Source of the DNA: Methylobacterium radiotolerans JCM 2831
Lineage (GTDB): Bacteria > Pseudomonadota > Alphaproteobacteria > Rhizobiales > Beijerinckiaceae
Assembly (NCBI RefSeq): GCF_000019725.1
Contig: NC_010510.1
Span: forward strand, 462,501 to 526,500
Direction of reading: 5' to 3'
DNA: 64,000 nucleotides
Shown here: positions 26,607-37,828 of the stretch, piece by piece
Layout of the letters: every line of letters starts with the position of its first letter
Position numbering within the stretch: position 1 is the first letter of the stretch
The notes under the pieces: model-generated
What the model was told of the DNA's origin: nothing
Database searches by the model: none
What the model saw: only the letters and a program-made list of their open reading frames with translations
Made by a program: the position numbers and the translations under genes

Positions 26607-27566
26607 TTATTGCCAGGGCAGCGCGTCGAGGTCGACGTTCCCGCCCGTGATGATCACGCTCACCCGCTTGTTCGCGAAGACGGGGCGGTTCTTGAGCACC
26701 GCCGCCAGGGCGACGGCGCTCGACGGCTCCGTGACGATCTTCAGCCGCTTCCAGATCAGCTGCATCGCCGCGACGATCTCGGCCTCGGAGACCGTGAGGA
26801 TGTCGGCGACGTGGTGGCGGACGAAGTGCCACGTGAGGTCCTTCAGCGGCACCTTCAGCCCGTCGGCGACCGTCACCGGCGCGTCGTCCGCGATGATCCG
26901 CCCGGCCTTCAGGCTGCGATGGGCGTCGTCCGCCTGCTCGGGCTCGGCCGCGTAGACGGCGATGTGCGGGGCGAGCCCGGCCAGGGTCAGGCAGGTGCCC
27001 GACACCATGCCGCCGCCGCCGATCGGGGCGATCACCGCGTCGAGATCGGGGACCTGCGCGATCAGCTCGCGGGCGCAGGTCGCCTGCCCGGCGATGACCC
27101 GGGGATCGTTGTAGGGGTGCACGAACTCCGCGCCGGTCTCGGCGACGACCTCGGCGAAGACGGCCTCGCGGGAGGAGGTGGACGGCTCGCACTCCACCAC
27201 CCGGCCGCCGTAGCCGCGCACGGCGTCCTTCTTCGCCTGGGGCGCGGTGCGCGGCATCACCACCGTGCAGGGGATGCCGCGCCGGCCCGCCGCGTAGGAC
27301 AGGCAGGTGCCGTGGTTGCCCGACGAGTGGGTCGCCACGCCCCGGGCGGCCTGCGCGTCCGTGAGGCTGAAGACGGCGTTGGAGGCACCCCGCGCCTTGA
27401 AGGCGCCGGCCTTCTGCAGGTTCTCGCACTTGAAGAACAGCTGCGCGCAGGCCGCCTCGTCGAGGAGCCGCGAGGTCAGGACCGGTGTCTCGTGGATGTG
27501 CGGCCGGATGCGCGCGTGGGCAGCCAGAACGTCGTCGAGGGTGGGCGTGATCAGGGCGCTTTCCAT
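26607..27566 (-). CDS. bhcB: beta-hydroxyaspartate dehydratase (fold-type II PLP)
   Basis: A 319-residue serine/threonine dehydratase-like enzyme. The PLP lysine is in GAFKARGASNAV, the phosphate-binding turn is GGGGMVSGT, and SSGNHGTCL is the substrate loop. BhcB dehydrates beta-hydroxyaspartate to iminosuccinate. The family alone could be threonine dehydratase or serine racemase; the operon decides. Gaps to neighbours are 11 and 13 nt. Confidence 0.92.
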   Translation of the reverse strand: MESALITPTLDDVLAAHARIRPHIHETPVLTSRLLDEAACAQLFFKCENLQKAGAFKARGASNAVFSLTDAQAARGVATHSSGNHGTCLSYAAGRRGIPCTVVMPRTAPQAKKDAVRGYGGRVVECEPSTSSREAVFAEVVAETGAEFVHPYNDPRVIAGQATCARELIAQVPDLDAVIAPIGGGGMVSGTCLTLAGLAPHIAVYAAEPEQADDAHRSLKAGRIIADDAPVTVADGLKVPLKDLTWHFVRHHVADILTVSEAEIVAAMQLIWKRLKIVTEPSSAVALAAVLKNRPVFANKRVSVIITGGNVDLDALPWQ

Positions 27567-27577
27567 GGCGCTCCCCC

Positions 27578-28768
27578 TCAGGCGGCCGCGCGCAGGCCGG
27601 CGGCCGGGGCGCGGCGGTACACCGCCTGCGCGGCCGCGACCCCCGATCCCAGCTCGATGCGCAGGCCGAGATCAGCCATCGCCATCTCGGCCGCGGCGAT
27701 CCCCGACAGCGCCATCACGTCCGTCAGGCTGCCGAGATGGCCGATGCGGAAGACCTTCCCGGCCACTTCGCCGAGCCCCACCCCGAAAGCGACGTCGTAG
27801 TGGCGCGCCGCGTGGGTGACGATCCGCGTGGCGTCGAAGCCCTCCGGGGCGCAGATCGCGCTCACCGTGTCCGAGTAGAGGTCCGGGCGCGCGGCGCACA
27901 GCTCCAGGCCCCAGGCGGCGACGGCGGCGCGGATGCCGTCGGCGATGCGGCGGTGCCGGGCGAAGACGTTGTCGAGCCCCTCGGCCAGGAGCAGTTCCGT
28001 CGACAGCTTCAGGCCGTTCAGGAGGCCGACCGCCGGCGTGTAGGGGTAGGCGCCGTTCGGGTAGCCCTTCGCCATGTCGCGGACGTCGAAATAGGTCCGC
28101 GGCAGCGTGGCCGTCGCGGTGGCGGCCATGGCCCTCGGCGAGAAGGCCACGATGGCGAGGCCCGCGGGCAGCATGAAGCCCTTCTGCGAGCCGGTGACGG
28201 CGACATCGACGCCCCACTCATCCATGCGGAAATCCATGGAAGCGATCGAGCTGACGCCGTCGACCAGCAGCAGGGCCGGGTGGCCGCTGGCATCGAGGGC
28301 GCGCCGCACGGCGGCGACGTCCGAGCGGACGCCGGTCGCCGTCTCGTTGTGCGTGACGAGCACGGCCCGGATGCGGTGCGCCGTGTCGGCCGCGAGGGCC
28401 TCGGCGAAGCGGTCCGCCGGAAGACCCTCCCCCCAGGGGGCCTCGATCACCCGGACATCGAGGCCGTGGCGGCGGGTCATGTCGATCCAGCGATGGCTGA
28501 ACATGCCGTGGCGGGCGGCCAGCACAGCGTCGCCGGCGCTGAGCGTGTTGGAGAGCGCGGTCTCCCACCCGCCGGTCGCCGTCGACGGGAAGACGAACAC
28601 TTCGGCGTCCTGGCTCTTCAGCACCGTCTTCACGCCGGCGAGCGCCGGGTGGAGGATCTGCGCGAACAGCGGCGAGCGATGATCCAGCGTCGGCATGTCG
28701 GCCGCGCGACGAAGCACTTCCGGCATATTGGTCGGGCCGGGAATGAAGACGGGATTCTGTGCGAACAT
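27578..28768 (-). CDS. bhcA: aspartate-glyoxylate aminotransferase (class V)
   Basis: A 396-residue class V aminotransferase of the alanine-glyoxylate/serine-glyoxylate type. It begins FIPGPTNMPEVLRRA, the substrate pattern DHRSPLFAQI follows, and the PLP lysine is in TGSQKGFMLPAGL. In the cycle BhcA transfers the aspartate amino group to glyoxylate, giving oxaloacetate and glycine. The ATG at 28768 fits; the frame stays open upstream through the AT-rich promoter but has no family match there. It is the first gene of bhcABCD. Confidence 0.93.
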   Translation of the reverse strand: MFAQNPVFIPGPTNMPEVLRRAADMPTLDHRSPLFAQILHPALAGVKTVLKSQDAEVFVFPSTATGGWETALSNTLSAGDAVLAARHGMFSHRWIDMTRRHGLDVRVIEAPWGEGLPADRFAEALAADTAHRIRAVLVTHNETATGVRSDVAAVRRALDASGHPALLLVDGVSSIASMDFRMDEWGVDVAVTGSQKGFMLPAGLAIVAFSPRAMAATATATLPRTYFDVRDMAKGYPNGAYPYTPAVGLLNGLKLSTELLLAEGLDNVFARHRRIADGIRAAVAAWGLELCAARPDLYSDTVSAICAPEGFDATRIVTHAARHYDVAFGVGLGEVAGKVFRIGHLGSLTDVMALSGIAAAEMAMADLGLRIELGSGVAAAQAVYRRAPAAGLRAAA

Positions 28769-28829
28769 CGGCGGCGCTCTCCTCCAATACGCGGACGATA
28801 GCACCGCCCCCGCCGCATTGATATTTTTT

Positions 28830-28920
28830 TGAAAAACTTTTTCATTAAAGCGTCGGCCGTGAAAACGCACGTCGCGGCAGAGGCTTATCTTTTTCCGTTG
28901 AGAGAAAAAATTTTCCACTC
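28830..28920. promoter_or_regulatory. bhcA-bhcR divergent control region with A/T palindromes
   Basis: The 187-nt gap between bhcA (minus) and bhcR (plus) is unusually A/T-rich. It holds a perfect palindrome with 7-bp arms, TGAAAAACTTTTTCA (28830-28844). A second one, GAG-G-AAAA-type, is centred on 28910 (28900-28920) and matches at 8 of 10 pairs. Their centres are 73 bp apart, about seven helical turns. They are good candidates for operators of the IclR-type regulator BhcR. Confidence 0.6.
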
Positions 28921-28955
28921 TACGGAAGGCGGGGACCGGGAGGGGCGAGGACGCC

Positions 28956-29804
28956 ATGGATACGGGAAACCGGCGGCGCGGGCGGCCGAAAGGGTTCGGC
29001 GGCGCCAAGCCCACGGCGACCATCCAGGCGCTCGACCGCGCCCTCGATGTCCTCGACGTTCTGGCGGGCGGCGACGGGCTGACGCTCTCCGAACTGGCCG
29101 GGAGGCTCGAGCAATCCGTCGCGACCATGCACCGGGTCCTCGCGACGCTCGAGCGCCGCGGACTCGTCGAGATCAGCGCCGACAAGCAGGAGTGGCACGT
29201 CGGTGCGGAGGCCTACCGGCTCGGATCGGCCTTCCTGCGCCGCCACAACGTCGTCGAGCGGAGCCGGTCGATGATGTGGACGCTGATGCAGGAGACCGGC
29301 GAGACCTCCAATCTCGGCGTCGAGAAGGACGGCAACGTCCTGTTCGTCAGCCAGGTGGAGACCCACGAGACGATCCGCGCCTTCTTCCCGCCGGGATCCC
29401 TGTCGCCGCTGCACGCGTCGGGCATCGGGAAGGCGCTGCTGAGCACCTACGCGCCGGCCCGGACCGAGCGCCTGTTCCGGGGGAGGACCTTCGCGCGCTT
29501 CACCGACAAGACCATCGGCTCGCTGGACCAGCTGCGCGACGACGTCGAGGCGACCCGCCGCCGGGGTTACGCGATCGACGACGAGGAGCGGAGCATCGGG
29601 ATGCGCTGCGTCGCCGCCCCGATCCTCAACGTCCACGGTGAGGCCATCGCGGGGATCTCGGTGTCGGGGCCGACGCACCGGCTGTCCGACGAGAAGCTGC
29701 GCGCGATCGGCGAGCGGGTGCGGAGAGGCGCCGCTGCGGTCTCGCGCGCCCTCGGCGCGCCCGCCGCGACGACCGAGGCGCCGGACGAGCCCGGCCGGGA
29801 CTGA
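28956..29804 (+). CDS. bhcR: IclR family regulator of the beta-hydroxyaspartate cycle
   Basis: A 282-residue IclR regulator. A basic N-terminus is followed by a winged HTH (residues about 22-80, ALDVLDVLAGGDGLTLSELAGRL) and an IclR ligand domain (HASGIGKALLSTYAP, and GMRCVAAPILNVHGEAIAGISVSGP with the conserved Cys-containing loop). It is divergent from bhcA exactly as in Paracoccus, where BhcR controls the cycle genes and responds to glyoxylate. The same role is inferred here. Confidence 0.9.
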   Translation: MDTGNRRRGRPKGFGGAKPTATIQALDRALDVLDVLAGGDGLTLSELAGRLEQSVATMHRVLATLERRGLVEISADKQEWHVGAEAYRLGSAFLRRHNVVERSRSMMWTLMQETGETSNLGVEKDGNVLFVSQVETHETIRAFFPPGSLSPLHASGIGKALLSTYAPARTERLFRGRTFARFTDKTIGSLDQLRDDVEATRRRGYAIDDEERSIGMRCVAAPILNVHGEAIAGISVSGPTHRLSDEKLRAIGERVRRGAAAVSRALGAPAATTEAPDEPGRD

Positions 29805-29830
29805 CCAGTGGGGCTCCGGCGCGGAGCGCC

Positions 29831-30076
29831 CTAGCGCCCGCGATGCGGGCGGCGCGGATCGGCGATTCCGACCGTCGGCGGGCGTCTGCCGCCGGCGTCG
29901 AGAATAGCGGCGCGCCCGTCCGGCGCCGTGCGCGGACCCGCGACCGCCGCGCGGCCCTGGAGGCCCCCGGGAGCCGTGACGGCCGGGATGCCGGCGGGGG
30001 CCGTGAAGCTCTGCGCCAGGGCGGGCCCGGACAGGCCGATCCCGATCAGGGCGCCGATCAGTAGACGAGAGGCCAT
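29831..30076 (-). CDS. small exported protein, unknown
   Basis: An 81-residue reading frame starts MASRLLIGALIGIGLSGPALAQ, a convincing signal peptide. A Gly/Ala/Pro/Arg-rich mature part of about 60 residues ends in PHRGR. The frame is open for another 93 codons upstream, but that part lacks coding character. No family is recognised. It is convergent with bhcR, with 26 nt between the stops. Confidence 0.5.
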   Translation of the reverse strand: MASRLLIGALIGIGLSGPALAQSFTAPAGIPAVTAPGGLQGRAAVAGPRTAPDGRAAILDAGGRRPPTVGIADPRRPHRGR

Positions 30077-30333
30077 GGCGGCGGTCCAGCTCAGATCTGT
30101 CGCCGGGATCAGCCCGGCCGCGCTCCTCGAGATGTGGGATCGGCCACCCCGCGGTCCAACACGCGGCCCGACCCGCCAGCCAGACACTCGTGCGCCCGCG
30201 CACGGCACCGAACAGCCCGGTGCCGCCCCCGGCCGCGCGACGCGCGTACAGGGCCCCGTAACCGGGGTGGACAAAATTCCGGAACGGGAAAGCCGAGCTT
30301 CGAGTTGAGGGGCCGCTGAATCGGGGGCCAACC

Positions 30334-30966
30334 GTGAGACCGTCTCTCCTCGCAACGCTCGGGCTGCTGCTCGTCGCCTGCCCGCACCCGTCCAGGGCGC
30401 AGGATGTCCGCGATCCTCAACGTGTCCAGAGCGTCCAGCAAGACGTGCAGGACGTCCGGGGCCTGCCCGCCGCCACCGTCGAGCCGGGCGAGCCCCGCCC
30501 GGGACCGCCCCCGCCGCTCCCGGACATCTCCGACCCGAACGGCCGGGCCGGCGAGGCCCTGAACGAGCCGGGCGAGCGCTCCGGCATCCCGAAGGCCCTG
30601 CGCTCCTCCGGGTCGAAGGCGGGCGGGCCGGCCAACGACCTCAACCCGAGCGGCCGGGCCGAGGCGCCGGCACCGCCGAAGGGCGACCTGGGCCGGGTCA
30701 TCGCCGGCAAGGAGCTGTTCCACGGCAATTACTGCGGCACGGGGCAGCGCGGCGAGGGGCTGCCGCCGACCGACGCCCTCGATGCGGCGTGCATGCGCCA
30801 CGACGCCTGCTACGACACGGCGGGGTACCGCTCGTGCGCCTGCGACGCGGCGCTGAAGCGCGAGGCCTCCGCCGTCTCGGACAGCCCGAACGCGGCGCTG
30901 GAGGTGCGGCGCCGGGCGCTGAGCGTGATCGAGGCCGCGACCGCGATGGCGTGCCGCGCGCCCTGA
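30334..30966 (+). CDS. exported phospholipase A2-like protein
   Basis: A 210-residue exported protein. The N-terminus has a signal with a possible lipobox (LLLVAC, Cys16). A Pro-rich linker follows (about residues 45-115), then a phospholipase A2-like domain (about 120-208). The Ca-loop YCGTG (133-137) and the catalytic His-Asp H156-D157 in CMRHDACYD match. C159, C168 and C170 suggest disulfides, and D171 could be the second catalytic Asp. The first Cys of the usual CC pair is replaced by Ala. It may hydrolyse phospholipids outside the cytoplasm, or may be non-enzymatic. Confidence 0.75.
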   Translation: MRPSLLATLGLLLVACPHPSRAQDVRDPQRVQSVQQDVQDVRGLPAATVEPGEPRPGPPPPLPDISDPNGRAGEALNEPGERSGIPKALRSSGSKAGGPANDLNPSGRAEAPAPPKGDLGRVIAGKELFHGNYCGTGQRGEGLPPTDALDAACMRHDACYDTAGYRSCACDAALKREASAVSDSPNAALEVRRRALSVIEAATAMACRAP

Positions 30967-31098
30967 GAGCCGCGCGCGGCCGGCGGCCGTCGCCGGGGCT
31001 GCCGCGGCGCGCGAATCCGCCCCGGTGACGCCACCATGGGCTTGCATCCCGGCGCATGCCTGCTTTGACGGGCCGCTGTCGAAGTCCGGTCTCGCCTT

Positions 31099-33417
31099 TT
31101 GCCCCACCTCTCCTCATCGCAGGGTCCTGATGCGAGCGCGGCCCGCCGGGGGGCGGGCGCGGCGCGGTGGATCGCGCCCGCGATCCTGGCCGCCGGCCTG
31201 CTCGCGACCGGGGTCAGCACCGCCCTCACGTGGCAGGCGGCGGCGCTGCGCGAGCGCCTGACCTTCGAGCACGCCACCGAGATCGAGCTGCGCACCGTCG
31301 AGGACCAGTTCCGCACCTACACGGCCCTCCTGCGCGGCGCCGCCGGCCTGTTCGCCGCCGAGGACGACACCGTCACGCTGGCCCAGTTCCGGGCCTACGT
31401 GCAGCGGATCGAGCTGCAGCGCCTCTATCCCGGCTTCCTCGGCATCGGCTTCACGCCGACCCTGCCCGCCTCGGCGCGGGAGACCTTCGCCGCGCGCGCC
31501 GAGGCGCTGGGCGTCGAGAAGTTCCGGGTGCGGCCGCCCACCGACAACCCGATGATCAGCCCGGTCCTGTTCGCCGAGCCGCCGAATCCGCGCAACCTCG
31601 CCGCCATCGGCTACGACGTGATGTCCGACCCGGTGCGGCGCGACATGGTCGAGCGCGCCCGGGACACCGGCCGGCCGGCCGCCTCGGCGCGGATCCAGCT
31701 CGTGCAGGAGATCGACGCGAACAAGCAGGCGGGCTTCCTCGTGGCCATGCCGGTCTATGCCGGCGGCGCCGTGCCGCCCGACCTCGAAGACCGGCGCCGG
31801 CGCTTCCTGGGCTTCGTGTTCGGCGCCTTCCGGGCCGACGACCTGTTCAACAGCATCGTGGCGGCCGAGGCCGAGGAGGACGCGGCCTTCGCCATCTACG
31901 ACGGCGCGCCGAGCGAGGCGAACCTGCTGCACCGGTCCGCGCGGGTCCCCGCCGCCGGGGCGGGGCGCCTCACCCGCGAGGCGCATCTCGAGCTCGGCGG
32001 CCGCACCTGGACCGTCGCGTTCGCGCAGCGCGTCTCGCCCCGGCGCGGCTCGGCGCTGCCGGAGATCTGGCTCGTCTGCGGCGGGGGCCTGTTCGCCACC
32101 GCGCTGCTGGCCCTCGCGGCCTACCGGCAGCGCCGCACGCAGGACGAGATCCGCCAGCTCAACGCGTCGCTGGAGGCCCGCGTCGAGGAGCGGACGCGCG
32201 ATCTCCGGGCGGCGGCCGACCGTCTGCGGCAGGCCGGGGAGGAGCGGGCGCGCATGGAGGAGGCGCTGCGCCAGTCGCAGAAGATGGAGGCGGTGGGCCA
32301 GCTCACCGGCGGGCTGGCGCACGACTTCAACAACCTGCTGGCGGGCATCTCGGGCTCGCTGGAGCTCATCGAGGCCCGCATCGCCCAGGGCCGGTCGAAG
32401 GATGTCGGCAAGTACATCGCCGCCGCCCAGGGGGCCGCCCGGCGGGCCGCGGCCCTGACCCACCGCCTGCTCGCGTTCTCGCGCCGCCAGACGCTGGCGC
32501 CCAAGGCCATCGACGCCGACCGGCTCGTCCGCGGGATGCTCGACCTGATCCAGCGCACGGTCGGGCCGAGCGTCGAGGTGCGGCACGTCGGGGCGGACGG
32601 GCTCTGGACCGTCCTGGCGGACCCGTCCCAGCTGGAGAACGCGCTCCTGAACCTCTGCATCAACGCGCGGGACGCGATGCCGGAGGGCGGCCGGATCACC
32701 ATCGAGACGGACAATTGCTGGATCGACCGGCAGCGGGCCGAGGCGCAGGACATGCCGGAGGGGCCGTACCTGTCGCTGTGCGTGTCGGATACCGGCACCG
32801 GCATGCCGCCGGCGGTCGTCGCCCGGGCGTTCGATCCGTTCTTCACCACCAAGCCGATGGGCGAGGGCACCGGCCTCGGCCTGTCGATGATCTACGGCTT
32901 CGCCAAGCAGTCGGGCGGACAGGTCCGGATCAACTCGACGGTCGGCCGGGGCACGAATGTGTGCATCTACCTGCCGCGGCATTTCGGCGAGGCGGACGCG
33001 GACGGGCCCGACCCGGGCAGAGGCCGGATGGCGCCGGCCGAGGCGGGCGAGACCGTGCTGATCGTGGACGACGAGCCGACGGTGCGCATGCTGGTGACGG
33101 ACGTGCTGAGCGACCTCGGCTACACGGCGATCGAGGCGGCGGACGGCGCGGGCGGGCTCAGCGTGCTGCAGTCGGGCGCGCGGATCGACCTGCTCGTCAC
33201 GGATGTCGGTCTGCCCGGCGGCATGAACGGGCGCCAGATGGCGGACGCCGCGCGCGTCGGCCGACCGAACCTGAAGGTGCTGTTCATCACCGGCTTCGCC
33301 GAGTCGGCGCTGCCGGGCGACGGACGTCTCGAGCCCGGCATGGCTGTGCTGACCAAGCCGTTCGCCGTGGAGGCCCTGGCCGCCCGCATCCGCGAGATGA
33401 TCGCGCGCGGAACCTGA
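31099..33417 (+). CDS. CHASE-domain hybrid sensor histidine kinase
   Basis: A 772-residue sensor. TM1 is at about 24-45, then an extracytoplasmic CHASE domain (about 70-300) and TM2 at 323-342. A coiled coil (350-395) leads to HisKA with phospho-acceptor H408 in GGLAHDFNNLLAG. The ATPase domain has the N-box in ENALLNLCINARDAM and the G-box in SDTGTGMPP. A receiver domain lies at about 655-772, with the phospho-Asp in LLVTDVGLPGGMNG. The start is TTG at 31099, the only start codon after the in-frame stop at 31066. No response regulator is adjacent. The ligand is unknown. Confidence 0.92.
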   Translation: MPHLSSSQGPDASAARRGAGAARWIAPAILAAGLLATGVSTALTWQAAALRERLTFEHATEIELRTVEDQFRTYTALLRGAAGLFAAEDDTVTLAQFRAYVQRIELQRLYPGFLGIGFTPTLPASARETFAARAEALGVEKFRVRPPTDNPMISPVLFAEPPNPRNLAAIGYDVMSDPVRRDMVERARDTGRPAASARIQLVQEIDANKQAGFLVAMPVYAGGAVPPDLEDRRRRFLGFVFGAFRADDLFNSIVAAEAEEDAAFAIYDGAPSEANLLHRSARVPAAGAGRLTREAHLELGGRTWTVAFAQRVSPRRGSALPEIWLVCGGGLFATALLALAAYRQRRTQDEIRQLNASLEARVEERTRDLRAAADRLRQAGEERARMEEALRQSQKMEAVGQLTGGLAHDFNNLLAGISGSLELIEARIAQGRSKDVGKYIAAAQGAARRAAALTHRLLAFSRRQTLAPKAIDADRLVRGMLDLIQRTVGPSVEVRHVGADGLWTVLADPSQLENALLNLCINARDAMPEGGRITIETDNCWIDRQRAEAQDMPEGPYLSLCVSDTGTGMPPAVVARAFDPFFTTKPMGEGTGLGLSMIYGFAKQSGGQVRINSTVGRGTNVCIYLPRHFGEADADGPDPGRGRMAPAEAGETVLIVDDEPTVRMLVTDVLSDLGYTAIEAADGAGGLSVLQSGARIDLLVTDVGLPGGMNGRQMADAARVGRPNLKVLFITGFAESALPGDGRLEPGMAVLTKPFAVEALAARIREMIARGT

Positions 33418-33447
33418 CCGGCCCTGGCGGCGGCCCGCGGGCGCTCC

Positions 33448-33474
33448 CGCCCTGCGCCGGATCGGCGCAGGGCG
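33448..33474 (+). terminator. strong hairpin after the hybrid kinase
   Basis: A perfect 12-bp stem (33448-33459 paired with 33463-33474) with a GAT loop begins 31 nt after the kinase stop. No T-run follows, as is common in high-GC genomes. It is the most convincing terminator-like hairpin in the window. Confidence 0.6.
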
Positions 33475-33554
33475 CCCTCCGGCGGCACGGCCGCGGCCAT
33501 CGCCGCCCTGCCATTCGTTGAGATCGCGGCCCCGGAGGCCTATGCAGGGGCATC

Positions 33555-35594
<2,040 letters not shown>

Positions 35595-35732
35595 CGGGTC
35601 CGGCGCGTCGGGTCATGGTGAGCGCCGAACCGGCCCCGACCCGCGCTGGCCGGCGCCCCTGAGCGCGGCCCGGTGCGATCCCGGGCTGGTCCGCCCGTTC
35701 CAGGAGGCCGTCGCGCCCGCGCGACGGGCGCC

Positions 35733-36425
35733 TCAGCCCGCCTTGGCCGGCAGGGTGAAGAGGTCGATGAAGGACCGCGCCAGGTCGACCGCCCCCGCGA
35801 CGGCGAGCGTGCCGCCGGCGCCGTCCCGGTCCAGGGGCGCCTTGCCGTAGATCGTGCGGCGCAGCGCCAGCGTGTCGCCGGTGAAGGCGAGGTCGGGCGC
35901 CTCCGCGACGCCCCGGCGCACGCGGATCTCGCCGCCGGCGACCGTCGCGACGAAATCCTCGCCGGGGAAGTGGAACGCGACCGTCGCCGACAGCGCCGCC
36001 GCGCGCCCGCGATCGACCAGGGCCTGGAGCGACATCATGGCCGAGGCCGCCGACATGAACAGGCTCGGGTCGTGCCGCGGCGAGCGGGCGGCCCAGCGGC
36101 CCAGGTCGCGCATCAGGGGCGCGGCGTCGCGGCCCCAGTCGGTGAGATCGTAGACCTGCACGTTGGCCGGCGACGGCAGCCGGTAGCGCAGGACGATGCC
36201 CGCAGCCTCCAGGCTCTCGAGCCGCTGCGTCAGCACGTTCGCGCTGATCCCCGGCAGGTTCGCCCGGATCTCGCCGAAGCGGCGCGGGCCGTAGACCAGT
36301 TCGCGCATGATCAGCAGCGACCAGCGCTCGCCGATGAACTCCAGCGCGAGGGCCGTGCCGCAGGCGTCGTCGTAGACGCGCTCGCGCGGCCCGGACGCCG
36401 AAATAGTTACTTTTTCTGACTTCAT
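35733..36425 (-). CDS. HxlR-type transcriptional regulator with SCP2-like C-terminal domain
   Basis: A 230-residue protein. Residues about 15-110 are a winged HTH of the HxlR type ([40 protein letters not shown]). The C-terminal about 100 residues resemble a sterol-carrier-like lipid-binding fold, with [20 protein letters not shown] and LARSFIDLF. The ATG at 36425 is preceded by an AT-rich promoter patch. It is divergent from a four-gene detoxification-like set, its probable target. Confidence 0.82.
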   Translation of the reverse strand: MKSEKVTISASGPRERVYDDACGTALALEFIGERWSLLIMRELVYGPRRFGEIRANLPGISANVLTQRLESLEAAGIVLRYRLPSPANVQVYDLTDWGRDAAPLMRDLGRWAARSPRHDPSLFMSAASAMMSLQALVDRGRAAALSATVAFHFPGEDFVATVAGGEIRVRRGVAEAPDLAFTGDTLALRRTIYGKAPLDRDGAGGTLAVAGAVDLARSFIDLFTLPAKAG

Positions 36426-36524
36426 GGTTGCTTTGTGTAACCGAGAGTGCGAGCCTGGGCAAAGCGGGGCCGGAGGGGGCGCCGCGGAGCGGCCGTAGCG
36501 CCGATTGTCACGGAGGAGCGCCCG

Positions 36525-37316
36525 ATGCCACCCGCCGAGGGGACACCCATCTGGTTCGAGCTGAACGGAACCGACCCGGACGCCGCACAGGCCTTCTACG
36601 AGGCGGTCGCGGGCTGGCGCGTCGCGCCGTCGCCGATGCCCGAGCACGGCGGCTACCGGATCGCGGAGGCCGACGGGGTGCCCGTGGCCGGGATCCGCCG
36701 GTCGATGCCCGAGGCGCCCGGCCTTCCCGGCTGGGCGATCTACCTCGCGACGCGGGACGTCGACGCCGTGGCGGCCCGCGCGGTCGAACTCGGTGGCGCG
36801 GTCCCGTTCGGACCCGTCGACATCCCCCATGTCGGCCGCTTCGCCATGGTGAGCGACCCGCAGGGCGTGATCTTCGCCGTGATGGATCCGGCCAATCCCG
36901 GCGCGAGCCGGGCCTTCGGGCCGGTGCCCCTCGGCACGGAGCGGACCCGCGGCCACGGCGTCTGGATCGAGCTCGCCACTCCCGATCCCGCGGCGGCCCT
37001 CGCCTTCTACGGCGCGCTCTTCGGCTGGGAGAAGCTCGGGGCCATGCCGATGGGCGACATGGGCGAGTACGCCTTCATCGGGCGGGGCGACCTGCGCCCC
37101 GGCGCGGTGATGTCGAGCGCGGCCACCGGCGCGCCGGCCCGGTGGAACTGGTACGTCCACGTGGCCGACATCGACGGCGCGCTCGCGACTGTCCGGGATC
37201 TGGGCGGCACGGTCCTCCAGGGGCCGGACCCGATCCCCGGTGGCAGCTACGCGGCCAACATCGCCGATCCCGCGGGCAACCGGCTCGGCCTCGCCGGCCC
37301 GCGGCACGCGTCGTGA
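36525..37316 (+). CDS. VOC family protein, two tandem domains
   Basis: A 263-residue protein with two vicinal-oxygen-chelate repeats, at about 8-125 and 140-258. Each has the pattern IWFELNGTDPDAAQAFYEAVAGW / VWIELATPDPAAALAFYGALFGW and ends near NPAG/DPAGNRLGL. Members include glyoxalases and antibiotic-resistance proteins; substrates are unknown. The ATG at 36525 has GGAGG upstream, and the longer frame from 36447 is less likely. It is divergent from the HxlR regulator. Confidence 0.87.
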   Translation: MPPAEGTPIWFELNGTDPDAAQAFYEAVAGWRVAPSPMPEHGGYRIAEADGVPVAGIRRSMPEAPGLPGWAIYLATRDVDAVAARAVELGGAVPFGPVDIPHVGRFAMVSDPQGVIFAVMDPANPGASRAFGPVPLGTERTRGHGVWIELATPDPAAALAFYGALFGWEKLGAMPMGDMGEYAFIGRGDLRPGAVMSSAATGAPARWNWYVHVADIDGALATVRDLGGTVLQGPDPIPGGSYAANIADPAGNRLGLAGPRHAS

Positions 37317-37327
37317 GGGAGGCGGCG

Positions 37328-37828
37328 ATGGCGAGCGACACGCTGACGATCTGCCTGTGGTTCGACCACGGCGAAGCCCGCAGGGCCGCGGAATTCTACG
37401 CCGCGACCTTCCCCGACAGCCATGTCGGCGCCCCCATGAACGCCCCATCGGATTTCCCCGGCGGGTCCGCGGGCGACGAACTCACGGTCGCGTTCACGGT
37501 GCTCGGCCGGCCGTTCATCGGCCTGAATGGCGGCCCCGCCTTCCGGGCCAATCAAGCGGTCAGCTTCATGGTGCTGACCGAGGATCAGGCAGAGACCGAC
37601 CGGTACTGGGACGCCATCGTAGGCCACGGCGGTGCGGAGAGCCAGTGCGGCTGGTGCACGGACCGTTGGGGCTTCTCCTGGCAGATCACCCCGCGCGCGC
37701 TCCTGCGCGCCAACAGCCACCCCGACAGGGAAGCGGCCCGGCGCGCGTTCGAGGCCATGATGACCATGCGCCGGATCGACATCGCCCGGATCGAGGCCGC
37801 CATCCGCGGAGACTCGGCCCATGCGTGA
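37328..37828 (+). CDS. PhnB-like VOC family protein
   Basis: A 166-residue protein of the PhnB/3-demethylubiquinone methyltransferase-like VOC group: LTICLWFDHGEARRAAEFYAATFPDS, FIGLNGGPAF, YWDAIVGHGG and CGWCTDRWGFSWQITP are all typical. It probably binds a small molecule as a dimer. It starts 11 nt after the previous gene and overlaps the next by 8 nt, so the cassette is one operon. Confidence 0.87.
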   Translation: MASDTLTICLWFDHGEARRAAEFYAATFPDSHVGAPMNAPSDFPGGSAGDELTVAFTVLGRPFIGLNGGPAFRANQAVSFMVLTEDQAETDRYWDAIVGHGGAESQCGWCTDRWGFSWQITPRALLRANSHPDREAARRAFEAMMTMRRIDIARIEAAIRGDSAHA

